From Methylicorpusculum oleiharenae (lineage in GTDB: Bacteria > Pseudomonadota > Gammaproteobacteria > Methylococcales > Methylomonadaceae), in assembly GCF_009828925.2 (NCBI RefSeq), contig NZ_WUTY02000001.1:4618492-4682491 (forward strand): DNA of 64,000 nucleotides, written 5' to 3'. The translations under genes were made by a program, and so were the position numbers. Positions 1 to 9,051 of the stretch are shown here, in pieces; the first letter of the stretch is position 1, and each line of letters opens with the position of its first letter. The notes beneath the pieces are model-generated. The model worked only from the letters and a program-made list of their open reading frames with translations, made no database searches and was not told where the DNA came from.

Positions 1-1734
1 AAGCGACTCGACGATGTCGAAGAAGCAACCGAACTCCAAAGCTTGAATCAGCTGCTTGAACGGGAGCAGCAGAGCCTATCGATGATTGAACACCAATGTG
101 CACAATGGGAAGCAAAGCTTCACGTGTTCGATGACCGATGGGGGCAGGAAGCACTGTCAATGGGTTTAAACGGCATGCCCTTAGAAGACATGGGGGCCTG
201 GATTATTAGACGGGAAAAGGCGCTGTCTGCTGGTATTGCATATCAAGATGCACAGGATGAATTTGATTCATTTAGCCGTTTAGTTGCACAGTCCCGACTC
301 AATCTCGTCAAGGCGTTACAAGAAACGCGGCTTCCTGTGGTCGAGACGGATAGCTTGTCTGTCCTGTGCATTCAGGCCGAAGACTATATCCACGCCACCG
401 ACAGCGCCAAAATTCGGCACGAAACTTTATCGGCTCAATTGCTTACCGCGCAGTCACTGGCGACGACGTTAAGGCAAGCCACTGAGAATGCGAAAGCTGA
501 GGAAAGCCGCTGGTCTAAAGCTTGGTCAACAACTCTGGCTAAAACGGGGTTGCCTCCTGACAGCGATATTGGCACGACTGAAGGTGCTCTTGAGCTCATC
601 GAGCAAATAGCTGAAAAGTTAGAAAAGATGCGGCAGATTCAAGTCGAGCGCATCGACACCATGAATGCTGACCTAAAGGAGTTTTCTATTGAAGGGAATC
701 GACTCGCGCAAATCATTGCCGCTGAGCTCAAAGATCAGCCAGCCGAGCAAATTGCTCAAACGTTAGCCAATCGTTTAGATCGAGCCCGCGAGTCTTTTAC
801 TGAAAGCAGTCGGCTTAAAGAAGCCCTGCGAATTGCAAACAGTCAGGTCTTGGAAGCCAAGGAATCAAGTCAAACCGCAATGGCGAGTTTGAAGCCGCTC
901 ATGGAAAAAGCGGGGGTCGACACCACGGCTTTGTTGAATGAAGCAATTGGCCGATCTGACGAGCAACGCCGCCTAAATGCCGCGCTGGCAGAGGCTAAGG
1001 CAGCTCTTCTCAGTGGGGGGGATGGTCTTATACGGGAACAACTCGAGGCTGAGATTGATGCAGCCAACCTGGTTCAGCTTGCCGCTGAACTCACACGCAT
1101 CAACGATGAAATTGCTGATGCAGTGCAGCAGCAAACAACTCTTTCGGCTGACCGTGCAAATGCCTTGGGGGTTCTGTCCGAAATCGGTGGATCAGACGCG
1201 GCAACACAGGCGGAGGCCCAACGCCAAGAAGCGCTTGCGCAAATGTCGGATGTTGCAGAACGCTATGTAAAAGTTTTCACCGCCGGCCGCTTGCTCCGTT
1301 GGTCTATAGACCGCTATCGAGAAGAAAAGCAGGGACCCCTGTTGCAACGAGCGGGTGCTATCTTTTCGACATTAACGTCCGGATCATTTACCAAGCTGAT
1401 TCTTGATTTTGAGCGGGAGCCCATGGTCCTAGAGGGGCTTCGCTCCGATGGCACGCTGGTTGGTATTTCTGGCATGAGTGACGGCACACGAGATCAGCTT
1501 TACTTGGCACTTCGACTAGCGGCCCTGGAAATGCACTTGGAGCAGGCCATGCCATTGCCCTTCATCGCAGACGATCTATTTATCAACTACGATGATGTCC
1601 GATCAAAAGCGGGGTTTGAAGCACTTAAGGCATTATCCGAACAAACCCAAGTTATTTTTCTTAGTCACCATGACCACTTGATCCCAACAGTTCATGAGGT
1701 TTTTGGTAAACAAGTGAACGTTGTACTCTTGTGA
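1..1734 (+). CDS. YhaN-like AAA ATPase, 5'-truncated by window edge
   Basis: The frame is open from the first base, so the N-terminus with the Walker A motif lies outside the window. What remains is a long coiled-coil (Glu/Gln/Ala-rich, about residues 15-410) followed by an ABC/Rad50-type C-terminal ATPase half. The signature-like segment GMSDGTRDQLYLALRLAALE is present, then Walker B-like PFIADDLFINYDD and the switch histidines LSHHDHL. This is the arrangement of YhaN-type SMC/Rad50 relatives, which normally pair with an SbcD/YhaO-like nuclease encoded upstream. A role in DNA end processing or defence is inferred from the family. The next gene on this strand is only a short scrap, so the operon ends here. 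Confidence 0.85.
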   Translation, partial: KRLDDVEEATELQSLNQLLEREQQSLSMIEHQCAQWEAKLHVFDDRWGQEALSMGLNGMPLEDMGAWIIRREKALSAGIAYQDAQDEFDSFSRLVAQSRLNLVKALQETRLPVVETDSLSVLCIQAEDYIHATDSAKIRHETLSAQLLTAQSLATTLRQATENAKAEESRWSKAWSTTLAKTGLPPDSDIGTTEGALELIEQIAEKLEKMRQIQVERIDTMNADLKEFSIEGNRLAQIIAAELKDQPAEQIAQTLANRLDRARESFTESSRLKEALRIANSQVLEAKESSQTAMASLKPLMEKAGVDTTALLNEAIGRSDEQRRLNAALAEAKAALLSGGDGLIREQLEAEIDAANLVQLAAELTRINDEIADAVQQQTTLSADRANALGVLSEIGGSDAATQAEAQRQEALAQMSDVAERYVKVFTAGRLLRWSIDRYREEKQGPLLQRAGAIFSTLTSGSFTKLILDFEREPMVLEGLRSDGTLVGISGMSDGTRDQLYLALRLAALEMHLEQAMPLPFIADDLFINYDDVRSKAGFEALKALSEQTQVIFLSHHDHLIPTVHEVFGKQVNVVLL

Positions 1735-1746
1735 TTCATCCCTCAT

Positions 1747-1830
1747 ATGGATAAATATCAACAATCTCCTCTTTGGAAACAGGCATTCCTTAAACAGGAT
1801 GACGGCTTAGACGCCAACGAAATAAGCTAA
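1747..1830 (+). pseudogene. N-terminal scrap of an unidentified gene
   Basis: Starting 13 bases after the YhaN-like stop codon there is an ATG and 27 codons (MDKYQQSPLWKQAFLKQDD...) ending in TAA. The close spacing fits a downstream operon partner whose remainder was lost when the IS701-like element arrived. The peptide is too short to identify. It could equally be a chance ORF. Confidence 0.3.
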
Positions 1831-1850
1831 TTAACAAGAACGATTCAGGG

Positions 1851-2020
1851 ATGATAAGAAAACTTAGCCGCCCGCCGAAAGCGTGTTGTACCTTGCCAAT
1901 GTATATGGGATTTTTGATGAGCGAACCGAAATCAAGCACCTGCACCCGTCTTGCCGAGGTGATGAACATTTCTCACGACAGTGTGAATCGTTTTCTGTTG
2001 CGGGAACACTACGAACCCAT
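1851..2020 (+). pseudogene. N-terminal fragment of IS701-like transposase
   Basis: About 57 codons encode a transposase N-terminus containing MGFLMSEPKSSTCTRLAEV and SHDSVNRFLLREHYEP, typical of IS701-like DDE transposases. The frame runs directly into the inverted repeat of the ISAs1-type element at 2021. The C-terminal part of the same transposase reappears at 3221. The piece that should join them (roughly 85 residues, including the first catalytic region) is missing. Confidence 0.8.
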
Positions 2021-3220
2021 CAGGGCAAACGCATATAAATAATTTGAAAAACAGTATATTACGAGGTTAAAGCAATACTTTTTGCAATAAAAGTATATGA
2101 CCCCTGTTTTGTAGAGTATTTTTCGAAATTACCCGACCCTCGAATAAACCGTAATAAGCTGCATGAGTTAATGGACATCATAGTTTTAACCGTATGTGCC
2201 GTGATCAGTGGTGCTGAAGGCTGGGAAGATATAGCCGATTTCGGTCATAACCAATTAGATTGGCTCAGGCGTTTTGTTCCATTAAAAAACGGTATACCCT
2301 CTCATGACTGTATGGGGTATGTCATATCAAGGTTATCACCTAAAGCTTTCCAAGAGTGCTTTATCAGTTGGACACAAAGCGTGAACACCCAAACAGAGGG
2401 TGAGCTGATCAGTGTGGATGGCAAAACGGCGAGGGGATTGCGAGATCGTAAAAACAGCAAAAACCCGTTGCATAGGGTGAGTGCATGGAGCGCTTCAAAC
2501 CGAGTGGTTTTAGGCCAGGAAGCGACAAATGAGAAGTCGAACGAAATTACCGCCATCCCCAAACTGTTGGCATTACTGGAGCCAAAAGGCTGCATCGTGA
2601 GCATTGACGCAATGGGCTGTCAACGGGACATTGCCAAACCGATCGGTGGCGATTATGTGTTGGGCCTGAAAGGTAATCAAGGCAGCCTGCATGAAGCCGT
2701 CGAGAATTATTTCACAACGGCTCAAGCGGCTGGTTTTAAACCAATAAAATATGATTATGAGGAGGAAGTGGAGCACGGCCACGGGCGCTTGGAAACTCGC
2801 CGCTACTGGATCACCGACGATTTGCGCACACTGCCGAAAACAGAATCCTGGGCAGGTTTACGGACTATCGGCATGGTTGAAAGAGAATACGAAGAAGCCG
2901 GTAAACAGTTTAAGGAAAAGCGTTTTTTCATCAACTCTATTCCGCCTGTTGCTAAAACATTTGCCTATGCGGCGCGGGGACACTGGGGGATTGAGAATAT
3001 CCTGCATTGGCGTATGGATGTCGTGCTTCGAGAAGGTGCCAGCCGGATTCGCAAGGGAAACGCTCCAAGTATTATGACGAGTATCCGACATCTCGTTTTG
3101 AATCTGTTCCAAAAGAGCCTTCAAAACTAAGCCTTGCTAAAAAACGCAAAGTGGCCGCTTGGGATGGCGACTTTCGTAGCAAGGTGTTGTTTGCGGATAA
3201 TTTTTAATGCGTTTGCCCTG
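2021..3220 (+). mobile_element. ISAs1-family insertion sequence
   Basis: The ends are inverted copies: CAGGGCAAACGCAT at 2021-2034 and its reverse complement at 3207-3220, with A/T-rich similarity continuing a few bases inward. The 1,200-bp unit carries one transposase gene. CAGGG ends and size fit the ISAs1 family. No target duplication is seen: the flanks differ (ACGAACCCAT left, ACTACCGGGT right), and the host transposase lost sequence at the junction, so an adjacent deletion followed insertion. Confidence 0.85.
2171..3130 (+). CDS. ISAs1-family transposase
   Basis: DDE transposase of the ISAs1 family. Landmarks are DIIVLTVCAVISGAEGWEDI near the N-terminus, SVDGKTARG (first Asp), SIDAMGCQ (second Asp) and the C-terminal HWGIENILHWRMDVVLREG. 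The ATG at 2171 is the first available, but the family's conserved N-terminus (FSKLPDPRINRNKLHEL) is encoded in the same frame upstream, back to the stop codon at 2045, without any ATG, GTG or TTG. So either a rare codon such as ATA or ATT starts translation, or the start has been mutated. The rest looks intact. Confidence 0.85.
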   Translation: MDIIVLTVCAVISGAEGWEDIADFGHNQLDWLRRFVPLKNGIPSHDCMGYVISRLSPKAFQECFISWTQSVNTQTEGELISVDGKTARGLRDRKNSKNPLHRVSAWSASNRVVLGQEATNEKSNEITAIPKLLALLEPKGCIVSIDAMGCQRDIAKPIGGDYVLGLKGNQGSLHEAVENYFTTAQAAGFKPIKYDYEEEVEHGHGRLETRRYWITDDLRTLPKTESWAGLRTIGMVEREYEEAGKQFKEKRFFINSIPPVAKTFAYAARGHWGIENILHWRMDVVLREGASRIRKGNAPSIMTSIRHLVLNLFQKSLQN

Positions 3221-3893
3221 ACTACCGGGTCTTCGACAAGGCTGAAGGAAAAACCAAAAATGATTATTTTCTCGACATGTTAGCCGAGGTGTTGGCCTGG
3301 GGATTACAACCGAAATTTATGACCGGGGATAGTTGGTATGCCTGTGTGGACAACCTCAAGACGGTAAAAAACCACCGGATGGGGTTTATGTTTGCGGTGG
3401 AAAGCAACCGCCGGGTCTCCACGGAAAAAGGCACCTGGGTCCAGGTGCAAAAACTGGATATCCCCGACGACGGGATGCGGGTCTGGTTACGCGATTTTGA
3501 TAACGTGAAGCTGTTTCGGACGCGGTTAAAAGACCAACTGCGCCATTACGTGGTGTTCCTGCCAGAGGCTGAGGCTTATGAAGCTTTCAAGCAAGCCGAG
3601 TTTCAGAAGCTGCACGATCAGCATTGGCTGATTGAGCAATACCACCGCATGATCAAGCAGGTTTGCAACATCGAAAATTTCAGGTGCGAGGCAAAGTACC
3701 GATACTCAATCATATCTTTGCCGCTTTATGTGGCTATATTCATCTGCAGAAGCTGCAGTTTACAGACATTATTCTGAATGCTTACCAATGGCAAAAAGCG
3801 TTGTATCAGGATGTGGTCGCCACCTTCGTCACCCACTTCATGGTCGGCAAGGAATATTTGAACCCACAATTTCAGGCTTCCGTCAATGCGTAA
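3221..3893 (+). pseudogene. C-terminal fragment of IS701-like transposase, frameshifted
   Basis: Immediately after the ISAs1 end the frame reads DYRVFDKAEGKTKNDYFLDM, then GDSWYACVDNLKTVKNHRMGF and HDQHWLIEQYHRMIKQVCNIE, the catalytic C-terminal half of an IS701-like transposase. Near 3675-3690 the reading frame changes: the proper C-terminus (ILNHIFAALCGYIHLQKLQF ... QFQASVNA) continues in another frame to 3893. With the central deletion and this frameshift the gene is dead. No outer inverted repeats could be fixed. Confidence 0.8.
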
Positions 3894-4163
3894 GTCCTAC
3901 AACTATAGAAATACTGACTGGGTGGTATCTATTCAAGTGCTGTCAGTCAAGAGGAAAACGCAGAAGTCCGTAATGTAGATATTAGGAACGCAAGACAAAA
4001 TACTAGAAATAGCCTGATTTTTTTCATTATTCCTAAGTACATTCATTTGTTACGCATATTCTGCGCCATAAAATTATTTTCAAGTATTTCAGGGATATAA
4101 AGATATATTTAAATATTTTTTATTGGAATAAAGTATGTGATGTAAAAAAACAGACACTCTATT

Positions 4164-4430
4164 TGTCTTTGAAGCGCTTTTCGGCATTGAATTTGAGCCT
4201 GGCCGCCTTACTGATGCCAAAACCGCTCAAGCCCAACACAATCGCACCCCCTGTTAATGCGACCGGTCAACTTATAACTGTCGTTGTCACCCCCAAAAAC
4301 CAAGTACTCCTCCTGCCGATAGAGTCGTCGTTGATAAGGAAACAATGGTAGCAATCGCAACACCCGTAGATAAAGCAGCTGTCGTTGCACCCGTCACGCT
4401 TTGCGGAATGCTTTTGAAGGGATATTATGC
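4164..4430 (-). pseudogene. Broken hydrophobic small-protein gene
   Basis: Read on the minus strand, this stretch gives hydrophobic pieces in shifting frames: SVTGATTAALSTGVAIATIV, then SAGGVLGF, and after a frame change TGGAIVLGLSGFGIS followed by a basic tail (KRFKDK) and stop. The pattern of small glycine-rich transmembrane stretches plus a basic end suggests one membrane peptide gene ruined by a frameshift and a TGA. I do not recognise the family. The region 3894-4163 before it shows nothing I can name. Confidence 0.3.
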
Positions 4431-4458
4431 CCGATGACCATCAGAAATTCTGTCAATA

Positions 4459-4525
4459 AAAAAGGGCCTACGCGCTAACGTAAGCCCTTGCTTTATTTGG
4501 ATCCCACGGACACCGATCAAGTGTC
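4459..4525 (-). repeat. Eroded tRNA 3'-end plus terminator scar
   Basis: A hairpin with stem AAGGGCTTACG / CGTAGGCCCTT (4462-4489, minus strand, followed by a T run) is followed on the right by TTTGGATCCCACGGAC. The same order (A run, hairpin, spacer, TGG, CTCCCCCGGAC) occurs at 5312-5403, where it is a clean tRNA-Asn 3' end. This is therefore likely a decayed older copy of the same attachment-site structure. Similarity fades after about 25 bases of the tRNA part. Confidence 0.5.
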
Positions 4526-4548
4526 TATTTTGAACTGAATTTGTCTTT

Positions 4549-5217
4549 TTAAATCGACCTATGTTCAAAATTGGAGGTTTTATCCAGTTCGAAAGTCGCA
4601 GAAAAGATCGCTTTTGCCAGCTTAGCTCCGTTTGCAGGCTTGCTCAGAAAATGACTCAACTCATTATCATCAATCCGGTCAATTATCCGTTTGAACTGCT
4701 CCGCTTGGAGGATTTCTTTGCTGAGTAAAACGGTTCCACCTGTTTGAATCCAAAAGCCATCAAAATCGATCAGATACCCAGCCAGAATCATTCCCTGATG
4801 AGCGGTTTTAGCCAATTGATAATCGACAAGCCGGTAAATCACCTTGCTGAACACATCCACAACTTTTAAGGAATCGTTACCGTTCGTTTCTTCCACCTGA
4901 TAAATCGCATATTGCGCATGGCTCATGCGACGCAGCAATTCCAATTCATATTCGTCGACTTCTTTGCTGAATAGGCGCAAGAATTTCTCCGCCATATTGA
5001 AGCCGTGTGGACGATAAGCGTAAATCGCGTAATCGGTAAACAAGTCCATTTCGGTTTCATTTTGAACCATCAAGGCCTTTTGCTGCCAAATCCCCAAATG
5101 CTTAGCGCAGGTTTTAATGTCGTCCTTCGTGAACTTTCTAAAAATCGTGCTGTTCAAATCCATCCCTCGATGACGCATCTCAGGATAATCGGCTGGAGTA
5201 AAGGTAAAATTGGCCAT
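4549..5217 (-). CDS. Hypothetical protein, 222 aa
   Basis: A complete ORF starting MANFTFTPADYPEMRHRGMD. It is a soluble protein without a signal peptide or membrane segment, mixed alpha/beta in composition, and rich in charged residues. I recognise no family. It lies between two tRNA 3'-end scars and is oriented like the tRNA fragment, so it may be the only surviving gene of an earlier integrated element or chromosomal sequence caught between two integrations. A function cannot be offered. Confidence 0.65.
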   Translation of the reverse strand: MANFTFTPADYPEMRHRGMDLNSTIFRKFTKDDIKTCAKHLGIWQQKALMVQNETEMDLFTDYAIYAYRPHGFNMAEKFLRLFSKEVDEYELELLRRMSHAQYAIYQVEETNGNDSLKVVDVFSKVIYRLVDYQLAKTAHQGMILAGYLIDFDGFWIQTGGTVLLSKEILQAEQFKRIIDRIDDNELSHFLSKPANGAKLAKAIFSATFELDKTSNFEHRSI

Positions 5218-5311
5218 GAGCTATTGAATGATGATGCAAAGTTAGTTCATATCAGGTCGTGTCGTTTTTGCCGAGCCGATTCCCCCACCGGGAGACTATA
5301 AGAATTTTGGG

Positions 5312-5346
5312 CAAAAAAAAGGACCTACATTTCCATGTAAGTCCTT
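5312..5346 (-). terminator. Rho-independent terminator of the tRNA-Asn locus
   Basis: On the minus strand the stem AAGGACTTACAT / ATGTAGGTCCTT (5319-5330 paired with 5335-5346, loop of 4) is followed by eight T residues. It sits directly downstream of the tRNA-Asn 3' fragment, as expected for the native terminator of that tRNA. Confidence 0.8.
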
Positions 5347-5354
5347 GTTTTGAT

Positions 5355-5403
5355 TGGCTCCCCCGGACGGGCTCGAACCGCCGACCTAGTGATTAACAGT
5401 CAC
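5355..5403 (-). other. tRNA-Asn 3' half, integrase attachment site
   Basis: Minus strand reads from the anticodon loop to CCA: GTGACTGTTAATCAC (anticodon GTT in a 7-base loop), then GGTCGGCGGTTCGAGCCC (variable region and T arm), the acceptor strand GGGGGAG and CCA. The 5' half (acceptor, D arm) is absent upstream. A 3' tRNA fragment beside a P4-type integrase gene is the usual mark of site-specific integration. The element then extends to the right and the old chromosome lies left. The intact tRNA expected at the far end was not found in this window. Confidence 0.75.
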
Positions 5404-5603
5404 AAAACTAATCGTATCATAAAGTGTCAGTTAATCTAATATCTCTATATTTATCATATAATTAATATACATTTACGTATCAGTTCATCTCATTTAAACT
5501 CACAAAATCTCAAGCACAAAGCGACATTAAAAGCGACATTTTATGCTATAGTTTTTTCATAAACTTCAAATGAAATTTTATGATTTAGACGCAGGCATTC
5601 CTC

Positions 5604-6911
5604 ATGATCAAGACCGGCTTAACAGACAGATTAATCAAAAATGCCAAGGCCGGCTCAAATACCATCAGATTAAGGGATAATTCTTCCGACCCTGCTTTAA
5701 AAGGCTTTATGCTCCAAATTTTACCCAGCGGCCTTAAAACTTTTGTGCTTTCGTACACCAGCCCTGAATCCGGCACAAGGCGTTTTATCAAATTAGGAAC
5801 ATACCCGGCTATGTCTTTGAAAGAAGGACGAGAAGCCGCTCGACAGTCTCGCCAGATACTGGATAAAGGCTTAGACCCGATCTCTTATGCGGAACAATTG
5901 AAACTTGACGCACTTACAGAGCAAGAAAAACAAAATAAACACGGAACGGTCGCGGAGTTATTTAAATTTTATTTGCTTGACCTGGAAATGGATCTCAAAC
6001 GCGCAGTCAAACAAGTTAAATCGATTTATGGCAGGGATATTGGCCCCTGTATTGGTCATCTTAAATGCTGCGAGGTCTCCTCCGAACACATTATTGATAT
6101 TATTGCCACGATAGAAAATAGAGGCGCCCCAACCCTTGCCAACCGGACACGAGCCTATCTTAGAGCAGCATTTACCTTTGGCCAGCACTGCAAAGCTTCA
6201 CCTCGCTGGAAAAAAAACAAAGAACTTCCTGATTTCAACATCAGTATCAATCCGGTTATTGATACTAAAAAAGCACCGGGTGAAAATCGAGTCGCGAATC
6301 ATCATCTTAATAAAGAAGACGTAAAAAAACTCTGGAGTCTAATCGGAGTGGCTGCCATGAGCCCCGATATGGCGCTTGCGATCAAACTGTTGATTGCAAC
6401 AGGCCAGCGGGTTGAGGAAGTGCTTTGTGCAGCGTGGGCTGAATTTGATCAACAAGAATTATTATGGACTATCCCTGCTGAACGAAGGAAAAACAGAGGC
6501 AAAAATAAAAGCAAAGAGCCCCATTTAGTGCCTTTAACTGAGTTCCACTTCCACTTATTGGATGAAATTAAGCAGTATTCCGGCACCAGTCGATTTTTAT
6601 TCCCTCATCACCTGGATGCGTCCCAACCTCGCACCAGTGACTCGTTATCGCAAGCGGTTTCCCGGTTCTGTTCGCCACAGGGAAAAAGCAAACGGGAATG
6701 CTTTCCCAAATTTGCCCCCAGAGATTTACGCAGAACCTGGAAAACGTTGGCAGGCAGCATCGGAATTGGCCTTGAAGTGAGAAACAAAATTCAGGGGCAC
6801 GCTTTTCAAGACATTGGCTCCATCCATTATGACCGTTATGATTACTTAAAAGAAAAGCGATTAGGCATCGAACAATGGACACGCTGGTTAGAAACCATTC
6901 TTACCCCATAA
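5604..6911 (+). CDS. int: P4-type tyrosine integrase
   Basis: Site-specific recombinase for excision and integration at the tRNA. The N-terminal arm-binding DUF4102 domain spans residues 1-90 (LTDRLIKNAKAG, LGTYPAMSLKEGREAARQ). The core-binding SAM-like domain spans about 115-210, and the catalytic domain about 235-420. Catalytic residues visible are Arg269 (ATGQRVEEV), Arg376 (PRDLRRTW; the usual His before Asp is Arg here), His399 (QGHAF) and Tyr409 (HYDRYDYLKEKR). The 435-residue length is normal and the gene appears intact. It starts about 200 bp from the tRNA-Asn fragment, pointing away from it. Confidence 0.93.
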   Translation: MIKTGLTDRLIKNAKAGSNTIRLRDNSSDPALKGFMLQILPSGLKTFVLSYTSPESGTRRFIKLGTYPAMSLKEGREAARQSRQILDKGLDPISYAEQLKLDALTEQEKQNKHGTVAELFKFYLLDLEMDLKRAVKQVKSIYGRDIGPCIGHLKCCEVSSEHIIDIIATIENRGAPTLANRTRAYLRAAFTFGQHCKASPRWKKNKELPDFNISINPVIDTKKAPGENRVANHHLNKEDVKKLWSLIGVAAMSPDMALAIKLLIATGQRVEEVLCAAWAEFDQQELLWTIPAERRKNRGKNKSKEPHLVPLTEFHFHLLDEIKQYSGTSRFLFPHHLDASQPRTSDSLSQAVSRFCSPQGKSKRECFPKFAPRDLRRTWKTLAGSIGIGLEVRNKIQGHAFQDIGSIHYDRYDYLKEKRLGIEQWTRWLETILTP

Positions 6912-7054
6912 TTAAATTCTATTTACCTTGATCGAATACACCGCCTTAACCCACCAATACCGAAACCTTTAGTTTTAATTGGCCGAGTGGTATAAGAAAA
7001 TTAGACCTTTCGGTGATAATGGGGTTTATCACATACGCATTAATGGGCAGTTCG

Positions 7055-8770
7055 TCACCGGGAACATCCGTGTTTTCTGGCTAACTGTGAAGTTTTCACT
7101 ATATCGCCCACTAGAAAAAGTCTTGATCTTGCTCGCGACAGTGCTACGTATATCAGTTCCTTGTTGGCTTCTATATCTATCTGATCTCCAATCCAAAACA
7201 AAACGATAGCGCTCTCAAGTCCTTTAAATCGTTTCACCGTATCAACTAAGATAGTTTTGGGTTGCCAAAGGGACTCAAAGCTCCAATTGCTGCCGCTTGG
7301 ACAACCGGCAACTTGCAATGCCTGATAATAATGATCCTTTTGGTTGGCCAGAACCAAAACAACCACGTCATGAAGAGCCACTTGCTCTTTTGTGATTAAT
7401 TCAGAGACTTTATCTTTGATAAGCTTTGCTTGATTATTCAATCCACTGGCTTCTAATATCTCGTGGGGAGCCCCTTCGATATCCGGTGGATCAACTTCAT
7501 CGCCAATATAATACTGATAAGCTAACTCGTGTATATTTTTGGTATTGCGGCAGTTTTCAATTAGCAATAATGGCGGGTCCTGAATAGGAAATGTTGATGC
7601 ATTCCGATAGACGGCTTGGTTAGGGTCAAAAAATATATAAAGATAAGCATCTTCCTCATCGTCCAGTAACAATTCAATCGGCAGCCAATATTCGTCGCCA
7701 AAGTCTTGTCCTTCATCTACTACGATTGCCTGGTATCGAAATTTGTCCAGCTCGGTCGATCTGGAAAGCGCATAGGGCATTTGTAGATCAAATAATGAAC
7801 TTCCCGGATAAGCTTGTTTGGCTTCTTCAAGCAAATATTGGCCTGTAACTTTGATTCGCCAATCACACAGTTGATGAAAGGATAAGGCATGCAAATTTTC
7901 CAGACCTTGTGTTTCCCGTTTCAGAAAATCAGCAAGCGCTCTGTTATAGCAGACAAGAAGTGTTTTTATACCTTGTGAAGCCAGTAATTTTGCATGCTGT
8001 AAGGCAAGGAGAGTTTTCCCGGTTCCAGCACCGCCGGAAACAGCAGCCCGCTTTCTATAACGAAAACTACGCAAAACTCTTGCCTGACGCTCAGTTAGTT
8101 CAATTTGGCGTCGGAACTCTTGATCAATGGTTAGTGCTAACGGCACGTCAACTCTGATGCTGTGACAATAAAGAGACTCGATAATCCGCATTCCCCTCTG
8201 TCCCAAAGGTTGTGCTTGATAGCTCCCTTTGCTCCAGAACTCAAATACTTTGCTTACCCAATCAGATGTATCATTGAGGACAGCCCGGCTACCGATTATT
8301 TCAATCGGTCTGTCAGGAGAAATTAGTGCACTAATATCAGGCAGATCAGGAAATACTGCTGCATGCCCTATCGTTATGCGCGGCATTCCGGTTGCGCCCC
8401 ATCCTTTTTCAGCTTTGAGATTTCTAAGAATTTCATGTTTAGCGTTTTTTGCTTGGCGAAAAGGATCTTTAATCGAATGCAGATTTTTATAACGATCTAT
8501 CGACCACCACTGGCGATCATTAGCATCAAATTTGACCCCGCCGCCTTTAACCTCAATGACCAAAATCCCTCGGTTTGGATCAAAAATAACGAAATCAGCT
8601 TCCGCGTCTTTGGGGCCATCATTTGCGGAATTAACAACTAATTCTAGAGAATGCAAGACAAGTACATCGCTCTTAAGGCCATCTCGAAGTGAACAATAAA
8701 CTGAACATTCTGCCGCAGAAGGTACCAAATTTAAGGCTGACTCATTAAGTTCGGGAATCATTCGAGCCAT
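7055..8770 (-). CDS. NERD nuclease-related domain / UvrD-like helicase
   Basis: Residues 40-200 form a NERD domain with the PD-(D/E)XK core ADFVIFDP...ILVIEVKGG (Asp59, Glu73, Lys75). Residues 225-570 form a superfamily-1 helicase: Walker A GGAGTGKT (246-253), Walker B VVDEGQDFG near 350, and the C-terminal motifs TVKRFKGLES and IYVALSRARSRLFLVG. The combination of nuclease and helicase is frequent in phage-defence loci. It is the last gene of the minus-strand operon. Its ATG lies three bases after the stop codon of the truncated upstream gene, so the two were probably translationally coupled. It is complete. Confidence 0.87.
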   Translation of the reverse strand: MARMIPELNESALNLVPSAAECSVYCSLRDGLKSDVLVLHSLELVVNSANDGPKDAEADFVIFDPNRGILVIEVKGGGVKFDANDRQWWSIDRYKNLHSIKDPFRQAKNAKHEILRNLKAEKGWGATGMPRITIGHAAVFPDLPDISALISPDRPIEIIGSRAVLNDTSDWVSKVFEFWSKGSYQAQPLGQRGMRIIESLYCHSIRVDVPLALTIDQEFRRQIELTERQARVLRSFRYRKRAAVSGGAGTGKTLLALQHAKLLASQGIKTLLVCYNRALADFLKRETQGLENLHALSFHQLCDWRIKVTGQYLLEEAKQAYPGSSLFDLQMPYALSRSTELDKFRYQAIVVDEGQDFGDEYWLPIELLLDDEEDAYLYIFFDPNQAVYRNASTFPIQDPPLLLIENCRNTKNIHELAYQYYIGDEVDPPDIEGAPHEILEASGLNNQAKLIKDKVSELITKEQVALHDVVVLVLANQKDHYYQALQVAGCPSGSNWSFESLWQPKTILVDTVKRFKGLESAIVLFWIGDQIDIEANKELIYVALSRARSRLFLVGDIVKTSQLARKHGCSR

Positions 8771-8773
8771 TGA

Positions 8774-8997
8774 TTATAATCTCCGCCAGTTTGGGTTCCA
8801 GGGGACTGTAGTAGTCGAGTCATCTGCTAATTTAATTTTGACTTTCCATAATAAGCCGCGCTGGAAAGCTTCTAAAATCGTAACAATTGAATTATCCCGC
8901 TCATACTGTGCGCCAACTTCCGGTTTGCCGTTCGGTTGGGCTTGTAATACACGATGGGGATCAAAATGAAAATCTCTCCAACCTGCGTCCGGAATGT
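8774..8997 (-). pseudogene. C-terminal remnant of an operon gene cut by the IS3 element
   Basis: The minus strand has about 74 in-frame codons running out of the IS3 end: HIPDAGWRDFHFDPHRVLQA ... LLWKVKIKLADDS ... VPWNPNWRRL, then TAA. No start codon precedes it; the inverted repeat of the IS begins at its 5' edge. It is the tail of a larger protein once encoded between the sacsin-like gene and the NERD helicase. The N-terminal part is not on the other side of the IS, where the sacsin-like gene ends, so sequence was lost. I do not recognise the family. Confidence 0.65.
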
Positions 8998-9051
8998 GTC
9001 AATGACATTGAGACACCAAGTTGTTTTATTTAGTGTCTAACTGTTGTTTAT

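Noticed and set aside
4163-4351. 62-aa plus-strand ORF
   Set aside because: The minus strand of the same DNA shows more convincing hydrophobic-protein remnants.
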